Source of the DNA: Faecalicoccus acidiformans
GTDB taxonomy: Bacteria > Bacillota_I > Bacilli_A > Erysipelotrichales > Erysipelotrichaceae
Direction of reading: 5' to 3'
Assembly: GCF_014202635.1 (NCBI RefSeq)
Contig: NZ_JACHHD010000004.1
Coordinates: 54,342 to 118,341 of the forward strand
DNA length: 64,000 nucleotides
Positions 26,931 through 36,219 of the stretch are shown here, piece after piece (within the stretch, counting starts at the first letter, position 1; every line of letters begins with the position of its first letter). A program made the position numbers and the translations under genes. The notes under the pieces were generated by a model. The model was not told the DNA's origin. It searched no databases and saw nothing but the letters and a program-made list of their open reading frames with translations.

Positions 26931-27596
26931 ATGAAAACAAAAATGAAAGAAAGTATGAGAAACGTATTTCCTCTTTCGTTTAAAGAAGAAGTTGGAAATG
27001 CGGTCAGTCATGGGACCATGGCGTTTCTATTATTGTTTGCACTGCCTTACTATGCGATACGCGCCTATCTTCAAGCAGGCACCCTGCATGCCATTGGTAT
27101 ATCGATCTATATCATCTGCATGATCTTCATGTTTTTAGCATCCTGTCTTTATCACAGTATGCCACATGAAACAACACATAAATATGTCTTTCGTAAAATC
27201 GATCACATAATGATTTTGCTTGCGATAGCTGGAACATATACTCCGGTATGCTTATCTTTGATGCATAACAAGATTGGCTATCTTATATTGGCAATCGAAT
27301 GGATCATGGCATTGAGCGGCATCTTATTAAAATCAATTTCCAATGTAAATCATAAAGTCTTATCCATGGTTATCTATATGACCATGGGATGGATGGCCAT
27401 ATTCATTCTACCGGTGCTGATTAAGAAATGTTCCTTAACTTTTTTTATCTTGATCCTGGCAGGTGGTTTACTTTATACGATCGGGACCTATTTTTATGGA
27501 CATCCGCAAAGAAAGTTTAACCATTTTATCTGGCATATATTTATCCTTCTGGCTTCAATTTGTCATCTTGCAGCCATTCTTTATTTCATGATCTAA
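26931..27596 (+). CDS. Hemolysin III / TrhA-type seven-helix membrane protein
   Basis: A 221-residue PAQR/hemolysin III family membrane protein. The family is integral, with a conserved HGxxx near helix 1 (EEVGNAVSHGTMAF), LASCLYHSMPH, and KIDHIMILLAIAGTYTP; the His/Asp residues are the likely metal site. About seven hydrophobic segments are visible. Function in bacteria is not settled (membrane-energetics homeostasis and pore formation have been proposed). ATG 26931 lies seven bases after the -10; 26943 and 26955 are other in-frame ATGs. An in-frame TTG upstream is the -35 box and is rejected as a start. Confidence 0.88.
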   Translation: MKTKMKESMRNVFPLSFKEEVGNAVSHGTMAFLLLFALPYYAIRAYLQAGTLHAIGISIYIICMIFMFLASCLYHSMPHETTHKYVFRKIDHIMILLAIAGTYTPVCLSLMHNKIGYLILAIEWIMALSGILLKSISNVNHKVLSMVIYMTMGWMAIFILPVLIKKCSLTFFILILAGGLLYTIGTYFYGHPQRKFNHFIWHIFILLASICHLAAILYFMI

Positions 27597-27599
27597 CTT

Positions 27600-27624
27600 G
27601 AGGTTTTTTAAACCTCTTTTTATT
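27600..27624 (+). terminator. Intrinsic terminator of the hemolysin III-like gene
   Basis: GAGGTTT pairs with AAACCTC, followed by CTTTTTATT. Confidence 0.82.
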
Positions 27625-27631
27625 TCCCAAA

Positions 27632-27655
27632 CAAAAAAAGAAGCTTGCGCTTCTT
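27632..27655 (-). terminator. Intrinsic terminator of the pyrH-frr-uppS-cdsA-rseP operon
   Basis: AAGAAGC pairs with GCTTCTT around GCAA, followed by seven T on the minus strand. Confidence 0.86.
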
Positions 27656-28726
27656 TTAGAACAATCGAAGAATATCATTATAAGTTGCGAATAAGAATAA
27701 GCCGATCAATAAGATAAAACTGACCATGATCACGTTCTCGACAACACGAGTACTGATTTTTCGGCGGAAGATCTTTTCTAAGATCAAGATCAAGATCCTG
27801 CCACCATCCATAGCCGGGATCGGCAACAAATTAAAGATCCCGATATTTAATGAGATCATCGCAAATAAAGAAATATAAGAATCCAAACCTTGGGTCGTAG
27901 CTTGAGTAGTTACTTGCGCAATTCCGACCGGACCCGATAAGTTTTGAAGACCTTCCCCTTGGATCAAATGCCCTAAAGCACGATAAATGGAAGTTCCCGA
28001 TTCCAACATATCCATCGTCCCATAATAAAAACCGGTGTACCAAGGAACATAGTGCGCATTGGCAGAAACTACATAACCTAAGGAATAAGTATTGGTTTCT
28101 TCGTCTTTTTCAGGTTGAATGCTCACTTCAAAGACTTCATCCTGACGCTGGACAGTCGCTTGTAATTCCTCTGGATGATATTGTATCCATTCTAAAAGAT
28201 CATATTGAGTTTCGGGTTCCAATACATCCGATCCATCTGTTACCTTTAAAATATGGTCGCCCTCTTGCAGACCCGCTTGATCGGCTGCCTGGCCAGGAAT
28301 GATTTCGTATACAACAGGTAATGGATCCTCTACAACATAACCTTGAGCCATTGCCAAACCAATATACAACACCCAAGCGAGTAAAATATTCATCACGACT
28401 CCGGCAACCATCACACAGATTTGCTGCCAGCGAGGCTTAAAATTCAATCTTCTGGATTCATCCAGATCTTTTAACCAATCCTCTTCCTCATCCTGTGAAC
28501 CATCTTCTTCTCCAGCCATCATCACAAAACCGCCAAAAGGAATTGCACGAATCGAAAACTGTGTTTCTTTTCCTTGTTTTGCATATAACAAAGGCCCCAT
28601 TCCAATTGAGAACTCTTTACAATATACCCCAAAATGACGAGCAACAAGAAAATGCCCTAATTCGTGGATCACGATGATCACACTCAGCATGAAAACAAAA
28701 GCAAACAAACCGATGATCAAATTCAT
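27656..28726 (-). CDS. rseP: Site-2 (intramembrane) metalloprotease RseP/RasP
   Basis: Membrane zinc protease for regulated intramembrane proteolysis and signal-peptide remnant clearance. 356 residues: helix 1 carries HELGHFLVA (zinc His 21 and 25, Glu 22), a PDZ domain spans about 130-215 (PGQAADQAGLQEGDHIL), and the third zinc ligand is in NLLPIPAMDGGRI, a variant of the usual LPxPxLDGG. ATG follows GGGGG. cdsA precedes it by 11 bases; no dxr gene lies between them, unlike in many Firmicutes. Confidence 0.95.
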   Translation of the reverse strand: MNLIIGLFAFVFMLSVIIVIHELGHFLVARHFGVYCKEFSIGMGPLLYAKQGKETQFSIRAIPFGGFVMMAGEEDGSQDEEEDWLKDLDESRRLNFKPRWQQICVMVAGVVMNILLAWVLYIGLAMAQGYVVEDPLPVVYEIIPGQAADQAGLQEGDHILKVTDGSDVLEPETQYDLLEWIQYHPEELQATVQRQDEVFEVSIQPEKDEETNTYSLGYVVSANAHYVPWYTGFYYGTMDMLESGTSIYRALGHLIQGEGLQNLSGPVGIAQVTTQATTQGLDSYISLFAMISLNIGIFNLLPIPAMDGGRILILILEKIFRRKISTRVVENVIMVSFILLIGLFLFATYNDILRLF

Positions 28727-28737
28727 TTACATCCCCC

Positions 28738-29508
28738 TTATATAATAAAAAATGAACTCAGAGCGCCAAACAACAGAATATTCATCAACAAGGAATCCAC
28801 TCGATCAAGTACACCTCCATGCCCCGGCAATAAGTTGGAGAAGTCTTTGATTCCATACTGTCGTTTGATCGAACTGAAACAAAGATCCCCAAATTCTGCA
28901 ACCACTGGACAAAGAAGGCAAAGCAAAAACATCAAACCTAAATGAACGTCGTTAAGATAAAAGAATGTCGGGATCCATCCCATTATAAATCCACTGACAA
29001 TCCCGCCAACAAAACCTTCCCAGCTCTTCTTCGGAGAAATTCTCGGATTCATCTTGTGGCGGCCAAAGCGTCTTCCGAAAAACCATGCACCAGTATCCGA
29101 TCCATATGTGGCAAATACAATAGAAATCAAATAAAGGTGATTTTCTTGAATTCTACCGATTGAACGATAGATTAAAAAGAAGATCACAAAAAAACTAATC
29201 ATTGAAAAAGCATTCGATATCGTAAACGTCTCGACAAAAATATTTAAACACCAAAAATATACAATGCAAACGATCAAAAAAGAAAACAAATACGAGTCTG
29301 GAATAAATCTAGAAATAAAAGTCAACAACAGACAACTCGGAAAAACATAGACAGGCCAAGCGGGAAATTCCTTTTGAACGTGTAACCATTCATAACATCC
29401 GCCCGACAAGATCAGGATTGCTAAGATCTCGAGGGGGATTCCTCCCCAAACAACAGGAGGAATACAGATCAAAATGACAATCAAGGCAGTGACAATTCGA
29501 GTCTTCAT
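28738..29508 (-). CDS. cdsA: Phosphatidate cytidylyltransferase
   Basis: Makes CDP-diacylglycerol from phosphatidic acid and CTP at the membrane. 256 residues, about seven to eight membrane segments, with the middle motif GSDTGAWFFGRRFGRHK-SPKKSWEG split around 135-165 and the C-terminal CDP-transferase signature (SIKRQYGIKDFSNLLPGHGG, then LDRVDS). It overlaps the uppS stop by four bases (ATGA) and follows GGAGGG. Confidence 0.96.
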   Translation of the reverse strand: MKTRIVTALIVILICIPPVVWGGIPLEILAILILSGGCYEWLHVQKEFPAWPVYVFPSCLLLTFISRFIPDSYLFSFLIVCIVYFWCLNIFVETFTISNAFSMISFFVIFFLIYRSIGRIQENHLYLISIVFATYGSDTGAWFFGRRFGRHKMNPRISPKKSWEGFVGGIVSGFIMGWIPTFFYLNDVHLGLMFLLCLLCPVVAEFGDLCFSSIKRQYGIKDFSNLLPGHGGVLDRVDSLLMNILLFGALSSFFII

Positions 29509-30200
29509 GACTTTATCCCTCCAAATCGGCGATCGCGTTGATTGAATTCTTTAATACAGCGATCCAATTGTTCTTCATCAAAATCTGGCCAAGCAACTGG
29601 TGTAAAAATTAATTCTGCGTAAGCAATCTGCCACAGCAAAAAATTAGAGATACGCATTTCACCACTTGTGCGAATCAGTAAATCAATCTCTTCCGGGACC
29701 ATAAGATAATCCGCCAGCTGTTCCGGAACTAAATCATTGGCTCTTTGATGAGCCGCTACTTCTTCAGCATATTGACGAATACCTAATACAAGTTCTCTGC
29801 GAGAGCCATAATTGATGGCAATACAAAGCTCTAACCCTGTATTTTTTTCAGTCATAGAAACCGCTTTACGAATGACTTTTTGTGTATCTTCCGGAAATCT
29901 TTCTAATTCTCCGACAAAAGTAACTCGGATATTGTTCTCCATCAGTTCTTTGATATAGCGGTTAAAGAATAAGCCTGGCAACTTACAAAGAAAACTGACT
30001 TCATCCTCAGGACGTTTCCAATTCTCTGTTGAGAACGCATAAAGAATCAACTTTTCGACACCGATTCGATTCGCATGTAAAGCTACGGTACGAATTGTAT
30101 CCGCTCCTTGTTTATGACCGGCCGTCCGCGGTAACCCTTTCGCTTTCGCCCAGCGTCCATTCCCATCCATAATGATTGCGATTGTCTTAGGTACGTTCAT
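29505..30200 (-). CDS. uppS: Undecaprenyl diphosphate synthase
   Basis: cis-Prenyltransferase making the C55 lipid carrier for peptidoglycan and other wall polymers. 231 residues from ATG 30200, which sits behind AGGAGG; the open frame extends upstream but lacks a site there. IIMDGNGRWAKAKGLPR (catalytic Asp 12), HKQGADT, YAFSTENWKRP and LIRTSGEMRISNFLLWQ are the family motifs. Confidence 0.97.
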   Translation of the reverse strand: MNVPKTIAIIMDGNGRWAKAKGLPRTAGHKQGADTIRTVALHANRIGVEKLILYAFSTENWKRPEDEVSFLCKLPGLFFNRYIKELMENNIRVTFVGELERFPEDTQKVIRKAVSMTEKNTGLELCIAINYGSRRELVLGIRQYAEEVAAHQRANDLVPEQLADYLMVPEEIDLLIRTSGEMRISNFLLWQIAYAELIFTPVAWPDFDEEQLDRCIKEFNQRDRRFGGIKS

Positions 30201-30212
30201 CCTGATCCTCCT

Positions 30213-30240
30213 AAAAAAATTTGCCCAATGTAGATTGGGC
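30213..30240 (-). terminator. Hairpin with T run between frr and uppS
   Basis: GCCCAAT pairs with ATTGGGC around CTAC, then AAATTTTTTT. It sits directly before the uppS ribosome binding site and probably attenuates uppS-cdsA-rseP. Confidence 0.75.
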
Positions 30241-30247
30241 AATCACA

Positions 30248-30793
30248 TTATACACTTAAAATTTCTTTTTTCTTCTCTTCAACGGTTTTATCAATATCTT
30301 TGATAAATTTATCTGTTAACTTCTGAGAAGCTTCTAAATCTTGTTTACGGTCATCCTCCGTCGCTTCTTTATCTTTTTTGATTTGATCGTTCGCATCACG
30401 GCGTATATTGCGGATGGCAACTTTGGCTTCTTCTCCATATTTTTGCGCTTCCTTAGCTAGCTCTTTACGACGATCTTCCGTTAAAGCCGGAATTTGAATA
30501 CGAATACAATCTGCCTCCGCCTGAGGATTCAAGCCCAGGTTCGCTGCCTGGATTGCACTGTTTATTGATTTGATGATCTGGCGATCATAAGGACGGATCA
30601 CTAACTGTGTCCCTTCCACAACTTGAATTTGCGCCATTTGATTGATCGGTGTCATGGATCCATAATAATCCACTTGGACACGATCTAAAATCTGGGCATT
30701 CGCACGTCCAGTACGAATCGTACGAAGATTTGATTCTAGATTTTCCATTGCGGTCATCATTTTCATTTCAGCATTTTCTAAATAGTCACTCAT
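30248..30793 (-). CDS. frr: Ribosome recycling factor
   Basis: Splits post-termination ribosomes with EF-G. 181 residues, near the standard 185. Diagnostic stretches: LESNLRTIRTGRANAQIL, PYDRQIIKSINSAIQ and the C-terminal helix region ATEDDRKQDLEASQKLTDK. ATG follows AAGGAG; pyrH ends ten bases upstream. Confidence 0.97.
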   Translation of the reverse strand: MSDYLENAEMKMMTAMENLESNLRTIRTGRANAQILDRVQVDYYGSMTPINQMAQIQVVEGTQLVIRPYDRQIIKSINSAIQAANLGLNPQAEADCIRIQIPALTEDRRKELAKEAQKYGEEAKVAIRNIRRDANDQIKKDKEATEDDRKQDLEASQKLTDKFIKDIDKTVEEKKKEILSV

Positions 30794-30803
30794 AATATTC
30801 TCC

Positions 30804-31514
30804 TTATTTCTTTTTTGTTACGACTGTACCCGATACTTTTTGAGTAACAGCATTTAAGATATTTCCTGGCTTATTCATATTGAAAACCACCAGATCGATA
30901 TCATTATCCATACACATACTGATAGCTGTAGAATCCATCACTTGCAATCCTTTATTCAATACATCCAAATAATTCAAAGTATCAAAACGTTTGGCCTCTG
31001 GATGAGTTTTAGGATCACAGTCATAGACACCATCCACCCCATTTTTGGCCATAAGGATCACATCGGCATCAATTTCACTGGCTCTTAAAGCAGCTGTCGT
31101 ATCCGTTGAAAAATAGGGTGAACCCGTTCCGGCTCCAAAAATCACGATACGTCCTTTTTCTAAATGACGAATGGCTCTGCGCAAAATAAATGGTTCAGCC
31201 ACTTTCTGCATCTCTACAGCCGTTTGAACACGCGTTTGAACACCTTCCTGCTCTAAAGCGTTCTGTACAGCCAAAGCATTGATGACAGTTCCCAACATGC
31301 CCATATAATCTGCCTGAACACGATCCATTCCTAAATCAGCCATTAGTTTTCCGCGGATAAAGTTGCCGCCTCCAACTACAATAGCTAATTCTACGCCCAG
31401 ACTTTGAACCTCTTTCAATTCTCGGGCCAGATTTTTGAGAGTACCCGGATCTAACGCCTGTCCATTTTTAGACAATGCTTCTCCACTCAACTTCAATAGA
31501 ACTCGTTTATACAT
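30804..31514 (-). CDS. pyrH: UMP kinase
   Basis: Phosphorylates UMP to UDP in pyrimidine nucleotide synthesis. 236 residues of the amino-acid-kinase fold: [13 protein letters not shown] (3-15), [27 protein letters not shown] and [13 protein letters not shown]. The gene opens the pyrH-frr-uppS-cdsA-rseP run; TATAAT lies 34 bases upstream, right after the dapH terminator. rpsB-tsf, its usual upstream neighbours, are 16 kb away here. Confidence 0.97.
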   Translation of the reverse strand: MYKRVLLKLSGEALSKNGQALDPGTLKNLARELKEVQSLGVELAIVVGGGNFIRGKLMADLGMDRVQADYMGMLGTVINALAVQNALEQEGVQTRVQTAVEMQKVAEPFILRRAIRHLEKGRIVIFGAGTGSPYFSTDTTAALRASEIDADVILMAKNGVDGVYDCDPKTHPEAKRFDTLNYLDVLNKGLQVMDSTAISMCMDNDIDLVVFNMNKPGNILNAVTQKVSGTVVTKKK

Positions 31515-31562
31515 AAAGATCTCCCTTTATTTTATTCAAATCGATTATACACTAAACAAAGA

Positions 31563-31595
31563 ACAAAAAAAAGGATAACCGCTTACGCGATTATC
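31563..31595 (-). terminator. Intrinsic terminator of the lysine operon
   Basis: A 9-bp stem (GATAATCGC with GCGGTTATC), GTAA loop and eight T on the minus strand, 10 bases after dapH. Confidence 0.9.
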
Positions 31596-31605
31596 AAGAG
31601 TTTCT

Positions 31606-32283
31606 CTAAAGCGAACGAAGGGCTTTGACCAAACCTGTTTTAGATGTAGCCTGTTCATCTTTCACTTTGATGATCCGGGCCGGGGTTCCTGCCACCACAA
31701 CATTTTCAGGTACATCATCGATTACGACAGCCCCTGCTGCCACAACAGCTCCTTTGCCAATATGGACTCCTTCAATCACAACTGCATTGGCCCCGATCAG
31801 CACATCATCTTCTACAATTACCGGAGTAGCGCTTGCCGGCTCAATAACACCGGCCAAAACTGCTCCGGCTCCAATATGACAATTATCTTTTACAATAGCA
31901 CGGCCACCTAAAACAGCCCCCATATCGATCATGGTGCCTTTTCCTACATAAGCACCAATATTGAGTATCGCTCCCATCATGATCACCGCATTCTCTTTGA
32001 TGGTCACCTGATCACGAATTATAGCCCCCGGTTCAATACGGGCTGGAATATTTTTTAGATCCAACAAGGGAACTGCGCTGTTTCGGCAGTCATTTTCAAC
32101 TATCACATCAAGTTCAGGATGAGAATTAAGAACTGCACTGATATCTTGCCAGTCCCCAAATACGATGTTTCCATACACTTTGCAATTTGGCCAGCAGATA
32201 GCCGGATCACCGTTAAAATAAATTTTGACCGGTGTTTTTTTCGGGGCATTTTGAATAAACTCAATAATTTGTTTCGCATCCAT
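31606..32283 (-). CDS. dapH: Tetrahydrodipicolinate N-acetyltransferase
   Basis: Acetylates tetrahydrodipicolinate in the N-acetyl branch of lysine/diaminopimelate synthesis. 225 residues: a short N-terminal DapH domain followed by the left-handed beta-helix built from hexapeptide repeats ([47 protein letters not shown]) and PARIIK at the end. The acetyl (DapH) branch rather than the succinyl one is inferred from Firmicute context. It overlaps closely with dapB. Confidence 0.93.
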   Translation of the reverse strand: MDAKQIIEFIQNAPKKTPVKIYFNGDPAICWPNCKVYGNIVFGDWQDISAVLNSHPELDVIVENDCRNSAVPLLDLKNIPARIEPGAIIRDQVTIKENAVIMMGAILNIGAYVGKGTMIDMGAVLGGRAIVKDNCHIGAGAVLAGVIEPASATPVIVEDDVLIGANAVVIEGVHIGKGAVVAAGAVVIDDVPENVVVAGTPARIIKVKDEQATSKTGLVKALRSL

Positions 32284-32284
32284 A

Positions 32285-32986
32285 TCAATTGATCAACTCC
32301 TTCATCGAGTACATTCCAGGTATTTGATATTGTAGAAATTCAGCAGCTTTTAGAGCTCCATTGACAAAGATCTGACGACTGAGCGCTTCATGAGAAAATG
32401 TCAAAATTTCATCTTGTCCACAATAATAAACACTGTGTTCGCCGGCAATGGTCCCGCCACGAACCGCATGGATCCCTATCTCTTTTTGTCGAGCACCAAC
32501 CATGCCCTGGCGCCCAAATACATGCTGATATTCCTGATTGGGATCCATAGCTTCAAGCAAAGTCAAAGCCGTGCCGCTTGGTGCATCTTTTTTTTGATTA
32601 TGATGTTTCTCAACCAGTTCCATATCAAAATCTTCTCTTAATAAAGGTGTCACCTTTTCAATCACTTGTTTTAAAACTGCGATTCCTAGAGAATAATTTG
32701 TGGAATAAAAGACTGGTACTTTTTTAGAAATGTTTTGAAGTTTTTCCAGATCTGCTTCTTCCAGACCGGTCGTTCCATAAACAAGTCCATTTCCGTTTTT
32801 TTTCGTATAGTCTAAAACCCAATCTAGATTATCACGATGACTAAAATCAAGAAGCATGTCCACTGGAACATTCAATCTGTCTTTGTCTGTATTGTCGAAA
32901 CACCCAATCACTTCATGTCCTTTTGCCAAAGCACTCGATCGAATCAAAGTGCCCATTTTTCCTTTTCCAATCACTGCTATTCGCAT
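32285..32986 (-). CDS. dapB: 4-Hydroxy-tetrahydrodipicolinate reductase
   Basis: NAD(P)H-dependent second step of the lysine/DAP branch. 233 residues: Rossmann start [19 protein letters not shown] at about 91, the signature [19 protein letters not shown] and C-terminal substrate domain. ATG overlaps the dapA stop by ten bases, behind AGGAG. Confidence 0.96.
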   Translation of the reverse strand: MRIAVIGKGKMGTLIRSSALAKGHEVIGCFDNTDKDRLNVPVDMLLDFSHRDNLDWVLDYTKKNGNGLVYGTTGLEEADLEKLQNISKKVPVFYSTNYSLGIAVLKQVIEKVTPLLREDFDMELVEKHHNQKKDAPSGTALTLLEAMDPNQEYQHVFGRQGMVGARQKEIGIHAVRGGTIAGEHSVYYCGQDEILTFSHEALSRQIFVNGALKAAEFLQYQIPGMYSMKELIN

Positions 32987-33861
32987 AATCCCTGCTCCTG
33001 TAAAACACGCTGTAACTTCATTAAATTCTTGGAATCCATCTCACACAATGGTAAACGGTAGCCGCCAACTTGCATTCCCATCAGGTTCATAGCGGCTTTG
33101 ACCGGAATCGGATTGACTTCGCAGAAAAGCGCATGAATAACATCCAAATACTGAAGTTGAAGATCTAAAGAACGCTTTACATCTCCTTGATGAAAGGATG
33201 AAACCATATCATGCGTCTCTTGAGGAAGAATGTTGCTTAAAACACTGATGACACCGCTGGCGCCAATCGAAAGCATACTTGTGATCATATCATCATTTCC
33301 CGAATACATCGCAAAGTCATCATTTAGATATCTGGCAATATTGGTCGCATAGGAAATGTTTCCACTTGCTTCTTTTATTCCACAGATATTCGGGTGCTTC
33401 GATAGTACTTTGACAACATCTTCCGAAATAGCACAGCCTGTTCTACCTGGAATATTATAAAGAATCGAAGGACAGGAAGCTTGATCTGCACAAACTTTAA
33501 AATGCTGGATCATACCTTCCGTGTTCGTTTTATTATAATAAGGCGAGATCAATAGTAATGCGTCCGCTCCCATTTTTGAGTATTTGATACTTTTTTCCAG
33601 TTGGGTCTGCGTACTGTTCGATCCGGCACCTACGATCACAGGGACACGCCCCCGAACCTTCTCAATCGTAAATTGTGCGACCTGATCATCTTCTTCGTGC
33701 GTCATGGTCGTACTTTCCCCTGTTGTTCCCAGAACAAGAATACCATCGGTTGAATGAGAGATTTGAAATTCGATCATCTCTTCGATTTTCTCGAAATTAA
33801 CACTTCCATCTTCGTGAAACGGTGTAATCATCGCCACGATGCTTCCTTTAATCATTTTCAT
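32977..33861 (-). CDS. dapA: 4-Hydroxy-tetrahydrodipicolinate synthase
   Basis: Condenses pyruvate and aspartate semialdehyde, first committed lysine step. 294 residues of the TIM-barrel aldolase family: GTTGESTTM (Thr near 46), LYNIPGRTG (Tyr near 134), and the Schiff-base Lys in GIKEASGN (about 163). ATG overlaps the dapF stop by 14 bases behind AAGGAG. Confidence 0.97.
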   Translation of the reverse strand: MKMIKGSIVAMITPFHEDGSVNFEKIEEMIEFQISHSTDGILVLGTTGESTTMTHEEDDQVAQFTIEKVRGRVPVIVGAGSNSTQTQLEKSIKYSKMGADALLLISPYYNKTNTEGMIQHFKVCADQASCPSILYNIPGRTGCAISEDVVKVLSKHPNICGIKEASGNISYATNIARYLNDDFAMYSGNDDMITSMLSIGASGVISVLSNILPQETHDMVSSFHQGDVKRSLDLQLQYLDVIHALFCEVNPIPVKAAMNLMGMQVGGYRLPLCEMDSKNLMKLQRVLQEQGLCE

Positions 33862-34669
33862 ATATATATTCTCCTTTCGCGATACATTTTGCCGGACCTA
33901 TCATTTTAACGTGATCCTGCCCATCAATTTGAATTTGTAATTCACCTTTAGGTAATGATACTCTCACTGTATTCTCACATTGACCTAAATCAAAAGCACA
34001 AGATACCGCCGCGCAAGCTCCGGTTCCACAAGCCAATGTCATTCCGCATCCTCTTTCATAAGTCTGCATGCGAATATGTTTTCGATCTACGATCTGAACA
34101 AAATTTACATTGGTCTGTTGGGCAAACAGACGATCTTCACATATCTGTTTTCCAATCCGCTGCATATCGATACAATCAAGATTTTCTACAAAAACAACCG
34201 TATGGACTGTACTATGAAATAAGGTATACAAACGAAAAACTTCATTTTCATTAGTTTGATAGGAAAGTCCCCAGATCTTATCCCTCGTGTGAACTAAAGA
34301 CAGATCCTCTCGATCGGGTTTACCCATATCGACTTCAAATAATGAATCTTCACGTTTTCGTACCACTTTTATACCGGCAAGAGTCTTAACAGGAAAACTA
34401 TTTCGATGTACAATTCCTTGATCCATGCAGTACTTTGAAAAACAACGGATGCCATTGCCGCACATAGGAGCTCGTGAGCCATCCTGGTTATAATAGATCA
34501 TCTCTAAGGGATCTGTTTTAACTAAAATAAAACCATCAGCCCCGACCCCTGTATGACGATCACAAATCTTAGGAATCAACTCAGAAAGAATCGATATCGG
34601 AAACTGTGCTTCATTCACGATGATAAAGTCATTTCCGCATCCATGATATTTGCTGAAAGCTATCTTCAT
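33848..34669 (-). CDS. dapF: Diaminopimelate epimerase
   Basis: Converts LL-DAP to meso-DAP. 273 residues with both catalytic cysteines in their motifs: MCGNGIRCF (about 73) and LACGTGACA (about 218). N-terminus FSKYHGCGNDFIIVNE is typical. It overlaps the end of lysA by four bases. Confidence 0.96.
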   Translation of the reverse strand: MKIAFSKYHGCGNDFIIVNEAQFPISILSELIPKICDRHTGVGADGFILVKTDPLEMIYYNQDGSRAPMCGNGIRCFSKYCMDQGIVHRNSFPVKTLAGIKVVRKREDSLFEVDMGKPDREDLSLVHTRDKIWGLSYQTNENEVFRLYTLFHSTVHTVVFVENLDCIDMQRIGKQICEDRLFAQQTNVNFVQIVDRKHIRMQTYERGCGMTLACGTGACAAVSCAFDLGQCENTVRVSLPKGELQIQIDGQDHVKMIGPAKCIAKGEYIYEND

Positions 34670-35931
34670 CGTATATCCCCCTTTAAAAGATCCTCTAAAG
34701 ATTCTCGCCTTACAATCAATCTGGACTTTCCATCTTTTACAAATACAACGGCTGGGCGAAGATTCCGGTTATAATTATTAAACATGCTAAATCCATAAGC
34801 GCCTGTAGAGTAAATGATCAAAAGATCTCCTTGGGAAAAAGGCTGCAGCTTCATCTCGGGAATCAAAACATCTCCTGATTCACAACACTTTCCTGCTATA
34901 CACACTTTACGACTCTTTTCAGAATCCATTTGGGTCGCAACATCGGCATCGTACTGTGCCTGATAAAGACAAGGGCGAATGTTATCGCTCATACCCCCGT
35001 CAACAAAAAGATAATGTTTATGCGGTGTCTGTTTTGAAAAACCAATTGTATATAATGTGGAACCTGCTTCACCAGCAATACTTCTTCCTGGTTCGATCAG
35101 AATCGTCTTAACATGCGTTTTCTTGTTAATCTGTTCTTGTGCACATGTATCTAAAATAGTTTTACAAATTGATTCAATCGGGATGGGGCGATCTTGATCT
35201 GTATAATGAATCGCAAAGCCTCCTCCTAAATCAAGTTTTGGACAATAAAATCCATCACGTTCCAAATCGGATATAAAGGAAAACATGGTTTGAACCTCTT
35301 TTACAAACGCCTCTTTTTCAAAGATCTGAGAACCAATATGAGCATGGAGTCCCTCAAAAACAATTTGTTCATGAGTTTGTAAAGAGCGAATCAACGTTTT
35401 GATCTCATCAATAGAGTAAATACTGATCCCAAACTTAGAATCAATATTTGCAGTCTGTATAAATTCATGTGTATGCGCTTCAATGCAAGGATTGATGCGC
35501 AACATGACCAAAAGTTTCTGATTGGTCTTTTCAATACATTTCTTCAATGTCTCGGCTTCCTGAACGTTATCGACAAAAAAACGATACACTCCATGTTCAA
35601 TAGCAAAATTAATTTCTTCTAAAGTTTTGTTGTTGCCATGAAAATATATACGATCCGGATCCAGACCAGCCTCCAGAGCAGTTGCAAGTTCTCCGATAGA
35701 GACAACATCTGCACAAAGCCTTTGTTCTTTGATCAAGTGCAACATTCCTACACAACTAAAAGCTTTTGAAGCATACAAGATCTCCGTCGTAAAACCGGGA
35801 TGCACAAAGTTCTGTTTATAAGACTGACATTGCTCAACCAGCTTATTTTCATCATAAACATATAGAGGGGTTCCATATTGTGTTGCAAGTTGAGTTACTG
35901 GAACTCCCGAAATTTTTAAGACCTTATCCAT
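34666..35931 (-). CDS. lysA: Diaminopimelate decarboxylase
   Basis: PLP enzyme making lysine from meso-DAP. 421 residues: PLP Lys in ILYASKAFSC, glycine loop LGGGFAIHY, EPGRSIAGEAG, and the C-terminal CESGDVL and GAYGFSM motifs. ATG 35931 follows AGGAG; the longer open frame upstream is riboswitch. It leads the lysA-dapF-dapA-dapB-dapH operon, which is controlled by a lysine riboswitch. Aspartokinase and aspartate-semialdehyde dehydrogenase are not in the window. Confidence 0.96.
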   Translation of the reverse strand: MDKVLKISGVPVTQLATQYGTPLYVYDENKLVEQCQSYKQNFVHPGFTTEILYASKAFSCVGMLHLIKEQRLCADVVSIGELATALEAGLDPDRIYFHGNNKTLEEINFAIEHGVYRFFVDNVQEAETLKKCIEKTNQKLLVMLRINPCIEAHTHEFIQTANIDSKFGISIYSIDEIKTLIRSLQTHEQIVFEGLHAHIGSQIFEKEAFVKEVQTMFSFISDLERDGFYCPKLDLGGGFAIHYTDQDRPIPIESICKTILDTCAQEQINKKTHVKTILIEPGRSIAGEAGSTLYTIGFSKQTPHKHYLFVDGGMSDNIRPCLYQAQYDADVATQMDSEKSRKVCIAGKCCESGDVLIPEMKLQPFSQGDLLIIYSTGAYGFSMFNNYNRNLRPAVVFVKDGKSRLIVRRESLEDLLKGDIR

Positions 35932-35949
35932 TTGCCCACTCCTGATAAA

Positions 35950-35978
35950 TAAAAACCAGCAAGCTATCTCTTGCTGGT
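35950..35978 (-). terminator. Terminator hairpin of the lysine riboswitch
   Basis: ACCAGCAAG pairs with CTTGCTGGT, followed by TTTTATTT on the minus strand. This is the expression platform of the L box, 18 bases before the lysA start. Confidence 0.9.
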
Positions 35979-35984
35979 AACAAA

Positions 35985-36146
35985 CCCATTTGATAGCTCC
36001 CCTACAAACGTAGACAGTCCGATAAATATTCTTTATCGACCCACCGCTTATTTTTGCCAAAACAAGCAGTTCGGCAGAATTGCCCCCGATCCAGATCACA
36101 GCTTGCCAGCTCCTTGGTCATCTTCGTTTCTGCGCCTCTATCTTGA
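35985..36146 (-). ncRNA. Lysine riboswitch (L box)
   Basis: The lysA leader contains the L-box conserved order: AGAGGCGC near its start, AAGGAGCTGG and CTGTGATC in the next helix, GGGGGCAATTCTGCCGAA, then GGTGGGTCGA...GGACTGTC closing the core. This matches the lysC/lysA aptamer layout known from E. coli and B. subtilis. It is followed by a strong terminator, so lysine binding should stop transcription of the operon. Confidence 0.9.
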
Positions 36147-36150
36147 AAAT

Positions 36151-36179
36151 ATTATACATATTATGAAACAAAATGTAAA
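36151..36179 (-). promoter_or_regulatory. Promoter of the lysine operon
   Basis: Minus-strand TTTACA (36174-36179), 17-bp spacer, TATAAT (36151-36156), just before the L box. Its -35 lies five bases from the -35 of the divergent M20 gene. Confidence 0.85.
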
Positions 36180-36184
36180 ATATT

Positions 36185-36213
36185 TTGTATATTTTTTCAT
36201 TTTCTATTACAAT
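36185..36213 (+). promoter_or_regulatory. Promoter of the M20 amidohydrolase, start probably at the ATG
   Basis: TTGTAT (36185-36190), 17-bp spacer, TACAAT (36208-36213), six bases before ATG 36220; no ribosome binding site. Confidence 0.65.
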
Positions 36214-36219
36214 GAATAC

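Noticed and set aside
35932..36099. N-terminal extension of the lysA frame
   Set aside because: The codons lie in the L-box aptamer and terminator; ATG 35931 has its own AGGAG site.
35971..36219. N-terminal extension of the M20 amidohydrolase frame
   Set aside because: It is antisense to the lysine riboswitch and its promoter; the family N-terminus starts at 36220.
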